A stretch of 64,000 nt of DNA from Chersky-840 sp035604715 (GTDB lineage Bacteria > Actinomycetota > Acidimicrobiia > Acidimicrobiales > UBA8190), in contig CAVSWP010000011.1 in the NCBI GenBank assembly GCA_963731665.1, positions 1,174,385 through 1,238,384 on the forward strand, in the 5' to 3' direction. A model generated the notes under the pieces. The model saw nothing but the letters and a program-made list of their open reading frames with translations, did not search any database and was not told where the DNA came from. Below are positions 34,616-43,879 of this stretch, one piece after another. Numbering within the stretch: position 1 is the stretch's first letter; each line of letters starts with the position of its first letter. The translations under genes and the position numbers were made by a program.

Positions 34616-35454
34616 TGGCCGTGCGATTCGGCATCGCCCTGGGACGGATGCATCCCAGCATGTTCGTCGAGGCGGTCACCGCCGCCGACGAGCTCGGTTT
34701 CGAGTCGGTGTGGTTCCCCGAGCACCTGGTGCTGCCGGTGGAGATGTCCGGGTCGCCGTTCGCCGGCGCCGAGCATCCCCCCGTCCCACCTTCGACCCCG
34801 GTGTTCGACGTCCTCGCCTACCTGTCCTTCCTGGCCGGCCGCACCCGACGCGTCCGCCTGGGGACCCACGTCTACAACTTGGGCCTGCGGCACCCCTTCG
34901 TGGCCGCCCGGGCCGTGCAGACCGCCGACGTGGTGTCGGGAGGGCGCCTCGAGCTGGGCGTGGGCGCCGGCTGGCTCCGAGGCGAATGGGATGTCGCCGG
35001 CCTCGACTTCGACAGCCGCGGGGCGCGTCTCGACGAGGCCCTCGAGGTGTGCCGGAGGCTGTGGACCGAGCAGCAGGTGGCGCATCACGGCCGCTTCTTC
35101 GACTTCGACGCCGTCATGTTCGAGCCCAAGCCTCTCCAGCGCCCCCACCCCCCGATTTTGGTCGGCGGCGAGTCACCGGCCGCCCTGCGCCGAGCGGCTC
35201 GCCATGACGGCTGGATCGGCTTGAACCACACCCCGGACACCGCCACGGCGATGGTGGCGACGCTCCGACGGCTGCGGGCCGACGCCGGCCACGACGGTGC
35301 GTTCACGGTGACGGTGGGAGGCGCCGTGGACGACGCCGCCGCCGTCGAGGCGTTCGCGGCGGCCGGCGTGGACCGTCTCATCGTGAGCCCCTGGGCCCGC
35401 ACCCGTGACGTCCCCGACGCCCTGACGGGGTTCGCGGCACGGTTCCTGGAGTAG
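34615..35454 (+). CDS. LLM-class F420-dependent oxidoreductase (predicted)
   Basis: A 279-residue luciferase-like TIM barrel: FGIALGRMHPSMFVEAVTAA, LGFESVWFPEHLVLP, RVRLGTHVYNLGLRHPF, VSGGRLELGVGAGWLRGEW and PPILVGGESPAALRRAARH. This pattern is typical of the F420-using actinobacterial branch rather than FMN luciferases, though the cofactor cannot be proven. The substrate is unknown. GTG 34615 overlaps the upstream stop. The GH92 gene starts six bases after its stop. Confidence 0.85.
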   Translation: MAVRFGIALGRMHPSMFVEAVTAADELGFESVWFPEHLVLPVEMSGSPFAGAEHPPVPPSTPVFDVLAYLSFLAGRTRRVRLGTHVYNLGLRHPFVAARAVQTADVVSGGRLELGVGAGWLRGEWDVAGLDFDSRGARLDEALEVCRRLWTEQQVAHHGRFFDFDAVMFEPKPLQRPHPPILVGGESPAALRRAARHDGWIGLNHTPDTATAMVATLRRLRADAGHDGAFTVTVGGAVDDAAAVEAFAAAGVDRLIVSPWARTRDVPDALTGFAARFLE

Positions 35455-35460
35455 CGCGCC

Positions 35461-37935
35461 GTGCGCGGGCGGCTCGGGAGGCCCGACAGGGCGCAGTCTC
35501 GAGGGCTGTCCGGCGTGGCCGTGCTGGCGGCGGTGTCGGCGGTGGCGCTCGGCGCCTGCGGCCCGTCGGCACCGAGCCCCACGGCGTCACCGGGCCCGTC
35601 GGCGTCGACGGCCACCTCGGGCCCCGTCACGACCACCACGACCCCGGCCTCGCCCGCCGGCCTGTCGCCGAGCGCCCTCGCCGACCCCTTCCTGGGCACC
35701 GGCGTGGGGGGCAGCAGCGTGGGCAGCATCGACACCTTCCCCGGTGCCGACATGCCCTTCGGCATGGTCCAGTGGAGCCCCGACACCAACCCCGACCGGA
35801 CCTCGGGTGGGGGTTACTCCTACAGGGATTCGGCCATCACCGGGTTCAGCCTCACCCACATGAGCGGCCCGGGTTGCGCCGTCTACGGAGACATCCCCAT
35901 CCTCCCCACCGTGGGTGCCATCGGGGCCGACCCGGGCACGTCGAGCTCGCCGTTCTCCCACTCCACCGAGGTGGCCAGCCCGGGGAACTACGCCGTGACC
36001 GTGGGCAAGGTCCCGGTGCGCGTCCAGCTGGCGGTGACCACGAGAGCGGGCCTCGGCCGGTTCCGCTTTCCCCGCACGGGCAGCGCCAACCTCCTGTTCA
36101 AGGTGGCCGACAGCGCGGCGGGGTCGACGAGATCGGCGGTGTCGATCGTGGGCGAGCGCGAAGTGGACGGCTCGGTGGTGAGCGGGGACTTCTGCGGCAC
36201 CTCCGGCAACTACCGCCTGTACTTCGCGGCCCGTTTCGACCGGAGCTTCCGCAGCTTCGGGACGTGGCACGCCAAGACCGTGACGGCCGGGTCGCGTACC
36301 AGCACCAAGGCGCAATCAGGCGCCTACGTCAGCTTCCGGGCGCCGGCGGGCGTGGTGGAGATGCAAGTGGGCGTGTCGTTCGTGAGCGTCGCCGACGCCC
36401 GCCTGAACATCGATGCCGAGCAACCCGGCTGGGACATGGGCGCGCTGGTGCAACGCGACACCGGCATATGGAACCAGCTCCTGGGCCGGGTCCAGGTGAG
36501 CGGGGGGACCTACGCCGAGGAGCGCACCTTCTACTCCGAGCTCTACCACTCGTTGCTGCACCCCAACGTCTTCGACGACGCCAACGGCGACTACATCGGC
36601 TTCGACGGCAAGGTGCACGTGGCCAACGGCTACACCCAGTACGCCAACTTCTCGCTGTGGGACATCTACCGCAGCGAGGTCCAGCTTCTCGCCCTCCTCG
36701 TCCCCGACCGGGCCAGCGACATGGTCACCTCCCTGCTCGCCGACGCCGCCCAGGGAGGAGGACTGCCCAAGTGGCCGGTGGCCAACCTCGAGAGCGCCCA
36801 GATCAACGGGGACTCCGCCGACGCCTTCATCGCCTCGGCCTATGCCTTCGGCGCCCGCCACTTCGACGTCTCGAAGGCGTTGGCCGACATGGTCCGGGGA
36901 GCCAGCGATCCCCAGGTGACCACTGACGGCCACCTCGAACGCCAGGACCTGGCCCAGTACCTGGCCAAGGGGTACGTCCCCGCCGACACCCTGGACCTGA
37001 CGTCGCTGACCTACACCGTGGGCGCCTCGGAGACCCTGGAGTACGCCATCGACGACTTCGCCATCTCCCAGCTGGCCCAGGCGGCGGGGGCCACGGCCAC
37101 CTACCGGGCGTTTCTGTCCCGGGCCCAGAACTGGCAGAACCTGGTGAACCCGGCCACCGGCTTCCTGGCCGGCCGCCGGGCCGACGGGACGTTCCCGCCG
37201 GGGCCCGCCTTCCAGCGCTCGTCGCTGCCGGGCATCGGCCAGGTCGGCTTCGAGGAGGGCAACGCCATCCAGTACACCTGGAGCGTCCCCCAGAACCTGC
37301 GGGGCCTGTTCGACGCCCTGGGCGGCAACAGCGCGGTCATCGCCAAGCTCAACACCTTCTTCACCCAACTCAACGCTGGTCGCAAGCAGCCCTATGACTG
37401 GGCCGGGAACGAACCGTCTCTCGGCATTCCCTGGGACTACGACTACGCGGGCGCCCCGTGGCGCACCCAGAGCGTGGTGAGGCGGATCATCACCACCCTG
37501 TACGGGCCGACCCCGGACGGGGAGCCCGGCAACGACGACCTGGGTGCCATGTCGTCGTGGTACGTGTGGGGCGCCCTGGGCCTGTACCCCGAGACGCCGG
37601 GCCGCGGCGAGCTCGTGCTCGCCGGTCCCCTCTTCCCCCACGTCACCGTGACACTGGGCAGCGGCCAGGCCCTGGTCATCGACGCCCCGGGCGCCTCGGC
37701 CACCACCCCCTACATTCAGGGCCTCGACGTCGGTGGCCTCGACGCTACGGGGGTGGCGCCGAGCCCGTCGTGCGGAGCGACGTCGCGCTCCGCTCCCACT
37801 CCGTACACCTGCCCGTGGCTGCCCGCCTCGGTCAGCGCCACTGGCGCCCAGCTCGACTTCACCATGGGCCCCGCACCCGACACCACGTGGGGCGCGGAGC
37901 CCTCCGACGCCCCCCCGTCGTTCCCCGCCGGCTGA
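35461..37935 (+). CDS. GH92 family alpha-mannosidase, lipoprotein
   Basis: An 824-residue exported enzyme. The signal ends in a lipobox ALGAC (Cys 33), then a Ser/Thr/Pro linker and the GH92 body: DPFLGTGVGG at the start, DMPFGMVQWSPDT, GFSLTHMSGPGC, FSLWDIYRSEVQLLALL and the late GNDDLGAMSSWYVWGALGLY. GH92 enzymes are calcium-dependent exo-mannosidases, mostly alpha-1,2; here it would trim mannose-bearing glycans at the cell surface. A mannosyl-bearing lipoglycan or external substrate is possible. It lies six bases after the LLM gene and is convergent with DUF2127. Confidence 0.9.
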   Translation: MRGRLGRPDRAQSRGLSGVAVLAAVSAVALGACGPSAPSPTASPGPSASTATSGPVTTTTTPASPAGLSPSALADPFLGTGVGGSSVGSIDTFPGADMPFGMVQWSPDTNPDRTSGGGYSYRDSAITGFSLTHMSGPGCAVYGDIPILPTVGAIGADPGTSSSPFSHSTEVASPGNYAVTVGKVPVRVQLAVTTRAGLGRFRFPRTGSANLLFKVADSAAGSTRSAVSIVGEREVDGSVVSGDFCGTSGNYRLYFAARFDRSFRSFGTWHAKTVTAGSRTSTKAQSGAYVSFRAPAGVVEMQVGVSFVSVADARLNIDAEQPGWDMGALVQRDTGIWNQLLGRVQVSGGTYAEERTFYSELYHSLLHPNVFDDANGDYIGFDGKVHVANGYTQYANFSLWDIYRSEVQLLALLVPDRASDMVTSLLADAAQGGGLPKWPVANLESAQINGDSADAFIASAYAFGARHFDVSKALADMVRGASDPQVTTDGHLERQDLAQYLAKGYVPADTLDLTSLTYTVGASETLEYAIDDFAISQLAQAAGATATYRAFLSRAQNWQNLVNPATGFLAGRRADGTFPPGPAFQRSSLPGIGQVGFEEGNAIQYTWSVPQNLRGLFDALGGNSAVIAKLNTFFTQLNAGRKQPYDWAGNEPSLGIPWDYDYAGAPWRTQSVVRRIITTLYGPTPDGEPGNDDLGAMSSWYVWGALGLYPETPGRGELVLAGPLFPHVTVTLGSGQALVIDAPGASATTPYIQGLDVGGLDATGVAPSPSCGATSRSAPTPYTCPWLPASVSATGAQLDFTMGPAPDTTWGAEPSDAPPSFPAG

Positions 37936-37967
37936 TTCCACCGGAGCGGGGCGGCGCGGCGTGGCAG

Positions 37968-38813
37968 TTAGGAGGCCGCCGGGCCGGGGAGACCCTGCTC
38001 CAGCACGTCCCAGGAACCGGCCGCCCGGCGTCGCTGCACTTCGGCCTGCTCTCCACCATGGAGCCCGAACAGCCTCTTGGCCCACAGCAGGTAGAGCGCG
38101 ATGGCAAGGTTGATGACGAAGGTGACGACCTTGAGGACGCTGAACCCCGAGGACAGCTCGTAGACCTCCAGGGGGAGCAGAACGGCAGTGGCCACGAAGG
38201 TGAGGTACTCCGCCCACCTCTTGGCCAACCACAGCCCCACCATCTCAACCGCTTCGAGCGCGGCGAAGGCGGTGACGCCCACGCCGGCCTCGTCGAGATG
38301 GGTGGGAGTGATGCTGAAGTAGTGGCGGAACCGGCCCAGGAAGGGATGGGCCTGCGTCGGTCCGCCGAAGGCCTGCACGATCTGCGAGTAGTCGCGTTGT
38401 AGCGCCGCATGGTTTCCCACGAAGAAGAAGATCACGAAGGCGAGCGTGGCCAACAAGGCGACGTGCACGGCGCGATCGAGGGCGATCAACCGCAACACGT
38501 AGCGGTCTCGCAACAGCGGGCCGCGGAACGGGAGCCTGATCTCGTCTCGGGACGGCACGTTCTCCCAGGCCGGGCTCGGCGGTGGGTGCTTGGGCAGCCA
38601 GGCGTCACAGCGCAGGCAGCGGTGCCATCGCAGGCCGCCGTACTCGCGCACCACCAGCGCGTCGGCCCCGCGCACCACGGCGGCGTCCAACCCCACCAGC
38701 ACGTGACCTCCCCACCCACAGGTCAACAGCTCGTAGCGGTTCGGGGGGCGGGCTCGGTGTGCCACGCAGGCAGCTTTCCACCATCTCGTCCCGCCCACCG
38801 GCGGAAGCGGCAT
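37968..38813 (-). CDS. DUF2127 membrane protein with N-terminal Cys motif
   Basis: A 281-residue protein. The N-terminal part has RWHRCLRCDAWLP, a CxxC pair, and precedes a DUF2127 membrane domain with about four helices (DRAVHVALLATLAFVIFFFV, VTAFAALEAVEMVGLWLA, LTFVATAVLLPLEVYEL, VTFVINLAIALYLLWAKRLF). The function of DUF2127 is unknown. The ATG at 38813 lies five bases after the MarR stop, so the two are co-transcribed and the MarR operator should control both. Confidence 0.8.
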   Translation of the reverse strand: MPLPPVGGTRWWKAACVAHRARPPNRYELLTCGWGGHVLVGLDAAVVRGADALVVREYGGLRWHRCLRCDAWLPKHPPPSPAWENVPSRDEIRLPFRGPLLRDRYVLRLIALDRAVHVALLATLAFVIFFFVGNHAALQRDYSQIVQAFGGPTQAHPFLGRFRHYFSITPTHLDEAGVGVTAFAALEAVEMVGLWLAKRWAEYLTFVATAVLLPLEVYELSSGFSVLKVVTFVINLAIALYLLWAKRLFGLHGGEQAEVQRRRAAGSWDVLEQGLPGPAAS

Positions 38814-38818
38814 GACGC

Positions 38819-39307
38819 TCAGGCGTCGAACGGCGCCACCACGCGTCGCAGGAGCCCGGACAGAACCGTGCGCTCGGCGCCGTCGAGGTTCCCGAGGATG
38901 GCCTGCTCGCGGTGCACGAGGTCCACCAGCGCACCGTCCACGCGCCGGCGGCCGGCGGAGGTGATGTGGACGCGCACCGATCGGGCATCGGAGGGATCGG
39001 GGCGCCGTCGCACCAGCCCCCGTCCCTCCAGGTGGTCGAGACGGTTCGTCATCGTCCCCGACGACACCAGGGTCTGGGCGAGGAGCTGGCCGGGGGAGAG
39101 ATGCTTGGGCTCTTCGGCCCGTCGCAGCGCGGAGAGCACGTCGAAGCTCCAGATCTCCAGATCGTGCCGGGCGAGCACCACGCTGCGCTGCCGATCGAGA
39201 TGGCGTGCCAGCCGGGACACGCGCGACAGGACCTCGAGAGGAGAGACGTCGACCTCGGGCAAGGCCCGTCGCCATCCCCGCACCAACCGGTCGACTTCGT
39301 CGTCCAT
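38819..39307 (-). CDS. MarR family transcriptional regulator
   Basis: A 162-residue protein with a winged helix (LSPGQLLAQTLVSSGTMTNR, LEGRGLVRRRPDPSDARSVR). The helical ends should dimerise. It is divergent from aconitase; the 109 bp between them holds two palindromes over a strong promoter, so this protein is the likely repressor of aconitase and itself. The ligand is unknown. It forms an operon with DUF2127. Confidence 0.88.
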   Translation of the reverse strand: MDDEVDRLVRGWRRALPEVDVSPLEVLSRVSRLARHLDRQRSVVLARHDLEIWSFDVLSALRRAEEPKHLSPGQLLAQTLVSSGTMTNRLDHLEGRGLVRRRPDPSDARSVRVHITSAGRRRVDGALVDLVHREQAILGNLDGAERTVLSGLLRRVVAPFDA

Positions 39308-39348
39308 GGCCTCTCCCGTGACGGCATCGCCCGTGACGGGGGAAAGTC

Positions 39349-39397
39349 TATCTTGACATCAAGATATCGCGGGTCGATACTTGTCTTGATATCGAGA
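39349..39397 (+). promoter_or_regulatory. Aconitase promoter with two MarR-type operators
   Basis: TTGACA at 39353-39358, 17-bp spacer, GATACT at 39376-39381. Palindrome 1, TATCTTGACATCAAGATA (39349-39366), covers the -35 box. Palindrome 2, TCTTGATATCGAGA (39384-39397), lies just past the -10 box. Both share the half-site TCTTGA. Binding there would block RNA polymerase. Confidence 0.7.
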
Positions 39398-39416
39398 GAT
39401 ACATGGGGGCCGGGAA

Positions 39417-41723
39417 ATGGGCGGCAACGAGAGCACCGTTCACCAGGGCGCGGGGGAGCGCGAAGCGGCCTCGGCGGCCATGGCCACGAGGGTCTACGCC
39501 GGCCTGGGTGACAGGGTGTCGCAGGGACGGGCCCGACTGGGCCGGCCGCTCACCCTGGCCGAGAAGGTGCTGCTCGGCCACCTCCGGCCCGACGGCAACG
39601 GGGAGTTGGCGCGGGGCCGCACCTACGTGGACGTGGACCCCGACAGGGTCGCCCTCCAGGACGCGCTGGCCCAGATCGTGGCCCTGCAGTTCATGACGGC
39701 CGGACTCGATGCGGTGGTGGTCCCCACGACCGTCCACTGCGACCACCTCATCCAAGCCCGGGCCGATGCCCCCACCGACCTGCGGGTGTCCCTGGACGCC
39801 AACGCCGAGGTCTACGACTTCCTCCGCTCGGTGTGCGCCCGCTTCGGCATCGGCTTCTGGGAGCCGGGCTCGGGGATCATCCACCAGGTCGTCCTCGAGC
39901 ACTACGCCTTCCCGGGTGGGATGATGATCGGCACCGACAGCCACACCCCGAACGCCGGCGGGCTCGGCATGGTCGCCATCGGCGTCGGCGGCGGGGATGC
40001 CATCGACGTCATGACCGGCGACGCCTTCACCGTGCGGTGGCCGCGGCTCATCGGTGTGCAGCTGACAGGCTCGCTGTCGGGCTGGTCCTCGGCCAAGGAC
40101 GTCATCCTCCGGGTGGCCGACCTCCTCACCACCAGCGGCGGCACGGGGGCGGTCGTCGAGTACTTCGGCCCCGGCGCCGACACCATCAGCGCCACGGGCA
40201 AGGCCACGATCTGCAACATGGGGGCCGAGCTCGGGGCGACCACGTCGATCTTCCCCTACGACGCCAACATCGCCTCCTATCTGCGGGCCACCGGCCGGAG
40301 CCAGGTGGCCGACAGCGCCGACAGCGTGGGCGGCGACCTGCGCGCCGACGCGGAGGTGGTGGCCGATCCCGGACGCTACTTCGACGTCGTCCTCGAGATC
40401 GACCTGTCCGAGTTGCGGCCTCTGATCAACGGGCCCGACACCCCGGACCTGTCCCACCAGGTCGGAGAGGTCGGCCCCTGGGCGCGTCGGTACCACGTGC
40501 CCACGGCGATCTCGGCCGCGCTGGTGGGCTCGTGCACCAACTCCTCCTACCAGGACATCGCCCGGGCGGCGTCGATCGCCCGCCAGGCCCGTGCCCGAGG
40601 ACTGCGGGCCCAAGCGCCGTTGTTCGTCACTCCGGGCTCGGAGCAGATCCGGGCCACCGTCGAGCGCGACGGACTGCTCGGCGATCTCGAGGCCATCGGC
40701 GCCACGGTGCTGGCCAACGCCTGTGGCCCGTGCATCGGCCAGTGGGACCGCCAAGGGCTCGACCCCGGCACGCCGAACACCATCGTCACGAGCTACAACC
40801 GCAATTTCTCCAAGCGCAACGACGGCAGCGCCCACACCAAGGCCTTCCTGGCGTCGCCGGAGATGGTCGTCGCCTACGCCCTGGCGGGCACGCTCGACTT
40901 CGACCCTCGCACCGATGCTCTCACCACCACCGACGGCGACGACCTCCGCCTCGAGGACCCGGTCGGAGACGTCCTCCCCCCGGGCGGATACCTGCGACCC
41001 GGTCCCCCCCGGGGCGCGCCGGGGGACCGGCGCCCCGCCCCGGTGGCGGTGTCGCCGGACTCCCAGCGCCTGCAACTGCTGACACCGTTTCCCGAATGGG
41101 ACGGCCGGGACTACCTCGCCCTGCCGGTGCTCGTGAAGGCCAGGGGCAGATGCACCACCGACCACATCTCGGCCGCCGGTCGTTGGCTCACCTACCGCGG
41201 CCATCTCGAGAACATCTCGGGGAACTTGTTCCTCGGGGTGGTCAACGCCTTCACCGGCGAGACGGGCGAAGGCAAGGACCCCCTCGACGCCGCCACCCGC
41301 CCGTACCCGGAGATCGCCAAGCGCCTCAGCGCGGCGGGCGTGTGGTGGTGCGTCGTCGGAGACGAGAACTACGGCGAGGGGTCGTCGCGCGAACATGCCG
41401 CCATGGAGCCCCGCTACCGCGGCGGGTTGGTCGTCTTCGCCCGGTCCTTCGCCCGTATCCACGAGACGAACCTCAAGAAACAGGGCATGCTCCCGCTCAC
41501 CTTCGCGGACCCGTCCACCTACGGCGAGATCGAAGAGGACGATAGCATCAGCGTCCTCCACTTGGCCGCTCTCGAGCCCGACCGACCGGTGTCGTGCTCG
41601 ATCACCAAGCCGGACGGAACGACCATCCCCTTCACCTGCGTACACACCTTCAGCCAGAGCCAGATCGCCTGGTTCCAGGCTGGCAGCGCCCTGAACGTCA
41701 TCAGGCGAGCGCGTGCGCGTTAG
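39417..41723 (+). CDS. Aconitate hydratase, mitochondrial-type
   Basis: A 768-residue enzyme with the three [4Fe-4S] Cys: GSCTNSSYQD (Cys near 373) and ACGPCIGQ (near 436 and 439). Other active-site text includes IGTDSHTPNAGGLGM, RCTTDHISAAGRW and YGEGSSREHAAMEPRY. It isomerises citrate to isocitrate in the TCA cycle. Length and order fit the mitochondrial (AcnM) branch, not the longer AcnA (about 890) or AcnB; actinobacteria commonly use AcnA, so this may be a second enzyme. Promoter and two operators lie directly upstream, next to MarR. Confidence 0.93.
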   Translation: MGGNESTVHQGAGEREAASAAMATRVYAGLGDRVSQGRARLGRPLTLAEKVLLGHLRPDGNGELARGRTYVDVDPDRVALQDALAQIVALQFMTAGLDAVVVPTTVHCDHLIQARADAPTDLRVSLDANAEVYDFLRSVCARFGIGFWEPGSGIIHQVVLEHYAFPGGMMIGTDSHTPNAGGLGMVAIGVGGGDAIDVMTGDAFTVRWPRLIGVQLTGSLSGWSSAKDVILRVADLLTTSGGTGAVVEYFGPGADTISATGKATICNMGAELGATTSIFPYDANIASYLRATGRSQVADSADSVGGDLRADAEVVADPGRYFDVVLEIDLSELRPLINGPDTPDLSHQVGEVGPWARRYHVPTAISAALVGSCTNSSYQDIARAASIARQARARGLRAQAPLFVTPGSEQIRATVERDGLLGDLEAIGATVLANACGPCIGQWDRQGLDPGTPNTIVTSYNRNFSKRNDGSAHTKAFLASPEMVVAYALAGTLDFDPRTDALTTTDGDDLRLEDPVGDVLPPGGYLRPGPPRGAPGDRRPAPVAVSPDSQRLQLLTPFPEWDGRDYLALPVLVKARGRCTTDHISAAGRWLTYRGHLENISGNLFLGVVNAFTGETGEGKDPLDAATRPYPEIAKRLSAAGVWWCVVGDENYGEGSSREHAAMEPRYRGGLVVFARSFARIHETNLKKQGMLPLTFADPSTYGEIEEDDSISVLHLAALEPDRPVSCSITKPDGTTIPFTCVHTFSQSQIAWFQAGSALNVIRRARAR

Positions 41724-41765
41724 CCCCCGTGCTCGTCGTCGATAACCGGCCGCCCGACAGATGCG

Positions 41766-42152
41766 TCAGGACTCCCCGGAGAGCATCTTGGTGATCTGGC
41801 CCAGGTCGAAGTAGTCACGCCAGGCGCTGATCTTGCCGTCACGCATCTCGAAGGTGCCCATCACGGGAAGGGCGGCCACGATGTCCCCCACCTTGAAGGT
41901 GTCGACCCGCTCGGTGAGCACGATGTTGTCGCGCACCGCCAAGTGGAGCGTCTCGATCGTCATGCCGTCGCACATGGCGAAGAACCCCTCGACGAAGGCG
42001 ATGGTGGCGTCGAGGCCGACGGCGGGGTCCATGGGGATGTTGTGGTAGACGACGTCATCGGTGAAGTACGGGCGCAGGGCCTCGGCGTCGTGCTTCGCGA
42101 AGGCGTCGCACATGTCCCGGACGACGCGTTCGGCGTCCTCTGTGGCTCCCAT
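41766..42152 (-). CDS. Limonene-1,2-epoxide hydrolase-like/SnoaL-fold protein
   Basis: A 128-residue cone-shaped alpha+beta barrel protein: FAKHDAEALRPYFTDDVVYH, NIPMDPAVGLDATIAFVEGF, ERVDTFKVGDIVAALPVMGT, FEMRDGKISAWRDYFDL. Members range from limonene epoxide hydrolases to polyketide cyclases; the Asp/Arg pattern is closest to the epoxide-hydrolase type, but the substrate cannot be told. AGGAGG lies five bases before the ATG. It is convergent with aconitase. Confidence 0.8.
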   Translation of the reverse strand: MGATEDAERVVRDMCDAFAKHDAEALRPYFTDDVVYHNIPMDPAVGLDATIAFVEGFFAMCDGMTIETLHLAVRDNIVLTERVDTFKVGDIVAALPVMGTFEMRDGKISAWRDYFDLGQITKMLSGES

Positions 42153-42217
42153 CGTGGCCTCCTGGGTTCGACCCAGGCTCACGATAGCGAAGCCCCTGGG
42201 AGCGGACCAGCCGCGGC

Positions 42218-42580
42218 TCAGGACGCTTGGAGGATGAGGTCCTGGATCTGTTGCACTTCGGCCGGCGTGAGGCCCGCCGACGGGCAGGACGGTGCCACCG
42301 GCGTGGTGGTGCTCACGGCGCCGGCGGCCAGACTCTGGTCGAGCCCGCCATAGGCGAAGCACGTCGCGTACTGCTCTTCCGCCGCCGCCAACTGCACCGC
42401 CTGGTTCTGGGCGGCTTGCACCGGGGTCGTGGCGACAACGACGGCGGTCGTGGTGGCGTTGGCGATCAACGGCTCGTCCGTGACCTTGGCCGACTTCTGG
42501 GCGCTCAACGCGGCGCCACCGCAGGCAGACACCAGGAGGCCGGCGACAACCACCAGGCCCAGGGGGCGCATTCGGAACAT
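42218..42580 (-). CDS. Small lipoprotein
   Basis: A 120-residue exported protein with signal MFRMRPLGLVVVAGLLVSAC; the lipobox VSAC makes Cys 20 the lipid-modified residue. The mature part is Ala/Thr/Gln-rich with two further Cys (ATCFAYG, PSCPSAG) that could form a disulfide. No family is recognised. It is 65 bp upstream of the epoxide-hydrolase-like gene on the same strand. Confidence 0.7.
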   Translation of the reverse strand: MFRMRPLGLVVVAGLLVSACGGAALSAQKSAKVTDEPLIANATTTAVVVATTPVQAAQNQAVQLAAAEEQYATCFAYGGLDQSLAAGAVSTTTPVAPSCPSAGLTPAEVQQIQDLILQAS

Positions 42581-42811
42581 GTGATGGTGATCGGCAGGTA
42601 GGGGGTCGCCCTTGAACAGGGGGTCTGTTGTCCCGCCGGAGGGTGCGGTCAGGGTCCCCGGCGACGGGGAAGACCCGGGCTCGGGGCCTGGAGCGGCCGA
42701 AACGCCGGGTGGGGAGAGAAGTGCAGGCGTTCGGACCGGGCGCCAAAGCCTGGCTTCCCGGAACAGGACGGTTGGTGCGAGCGGGCCCGGGATACTGCCG
42801 GAGCAGGCCGG

Positions 42812-43252
42812 TTATGCAGTGACCGTCGACCACTCGATTCGCGGCGGCCGGACGGCGGCACACAGAGGCCAACCCTTGTCGTCGGACAGGCCCAGACGGC
42901 CGATAAAGAGGCCCACATCGCAGGCCTTCGCCATGACGGTCACCCGAACCGCGTCGAGCCAGAGCTTGGCCCGTCGGAACATGGCAAAGTCGCCCCCGTC
43001 ATCGACGACTCCCCATGTGAGGTAGATGAACCTCTTGCCTGGCGAACCCTGGATCTGAGGACCCTTCACATCGACATCGGGTGGCGGTGAGTACATGACG
43101 CACTCCAACTCCCATACTGCACACGGCACGTCGGCCGGTACTGCTTCGTAAAGATCGCACGCAACCGGGTGATATCGGTCACAGTCCTCGTTGCCGCCCG
43201 ACCCTGCTTGGGAGATGTGGATCGATCCAAGACCTAAGCCTTCTCTTGGCAC
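42812..43252 (-). CDS. DUF5990 family protein
   Basis: A 146-residue protein with the DUF5990 pattern: a central WELECVMYSPPPDVDVKGPQ, then SPGKRFIYLTWGVVDDG and FAMFRRAKLWLDAV, and a C-terminal RLGLSDDKGWPLCAAVRPP. The role is unknown. The GTG at 43252 overlaps the upstream gene by 19 bases, so the pair is probably coupled. Confidence 0.65.
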   Translation of the reverse strand: MPREGLGLGSIHISQAGSGGNEDCDRYHPVACDLYEAVPADVPCAVWELECVMYSPPPDVDVKGPQIQGSPGKRFIYLTWGVVDDGGDFAMFRRAKLWLDAVRVTVMAKACDVGLFIGRLGLSDDKGWPLCAAVRPPRIEWSTVTA

Positions 43253-43695
43253 ACCGTAGCTACGATTCTCTCGATAGCGGCGTCCTGCGCCTCCAAATGA
43301 GCCTGGATTTGCTTGGCCTCTTCGAGGACAGCCGCTGCATCGTTATATGTGGCTTGAGACCGAGCATCAGCCGCGGTGGCCTGGATGTTCTGCCCGACGA
43401 TGATGATGGGTAGCAGTACGAGCTGGAGGAACTCAGACGAGAGCCACAACACCAGGACGGTGGCGCTGTGCTGCTTGATCGTCGACGGCAGGCTGATGAA
43501 GGCGAGGAGGGCAAATAGGTAGGCCGCCCACATCGTGCCGACGATGATGGTGATCCTCAGGCCGACCTTGGCGTTCAGACGCCCGAAGACGCCGGAACCA
43601 TGGACTTGGGCGACAGCCTCTGCCACCTTCGGTGGACCGGATGCCTTGCGCGCTTCGATGTGAGGGTGCGGGACGTAATTGAATAGTGTGGTCAT
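43234..43695 (-). CDS. DUF1003-like membrane protein
   Basis: About 153 residues. An N-terminal part (ARKASGPPKVAEAVAQVHG) precedes two membrane helices (ITIIVGTMWAAYLFALLAFI and ATVLVLWLSSEFLQLVLLPI). The junction PIIIVGQNIQ and a coiled-coil-like tail (YNDAAAVLEEAKQIQAHLEA) match the DUF1003 layout. The start could also be ATG 43707. Function unknown. It overlaps the DUF5990 gene. Confidence 0.6.
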   Translation of the reverse strand: MTTLFNYVPHPHIEARKASGPPKVAEAVAQVHGSGVFGRLNAKVGLRITIIVGTMWAAYLFALLAFISLPSTIKQHSATVLVLWLSSEFLQLVLLPIIIVGQNIQATAADARSQATYNDAAAVLEEAKQIQAHLEAQDAAIERIVATVCQEKA

Positions 43696-43879
43696 GGACC
43701 AAAGCATTGCATGAGGCTGCCCAGGTCACAACGTGCCGAATCCGGTAAATCAGGCACTCGGCCGTGACCGCGGACGGACTCCTCCACCGCAGTCAACCGA
43801 TTGATAGATTGAGCCGTCGGAGGTCGCGGATCGAAGAAAGTTCCTGACTTAGCAACAGCGACCGAGACGAAATAGACAA

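Noticed and set aside
39348..41645. 765-codon minus-strand frame opposite aconitase
   Set aside because: Same effect: the plus strand carries all aconitase motifs and the promoter; the minus frame has none and no start signals.
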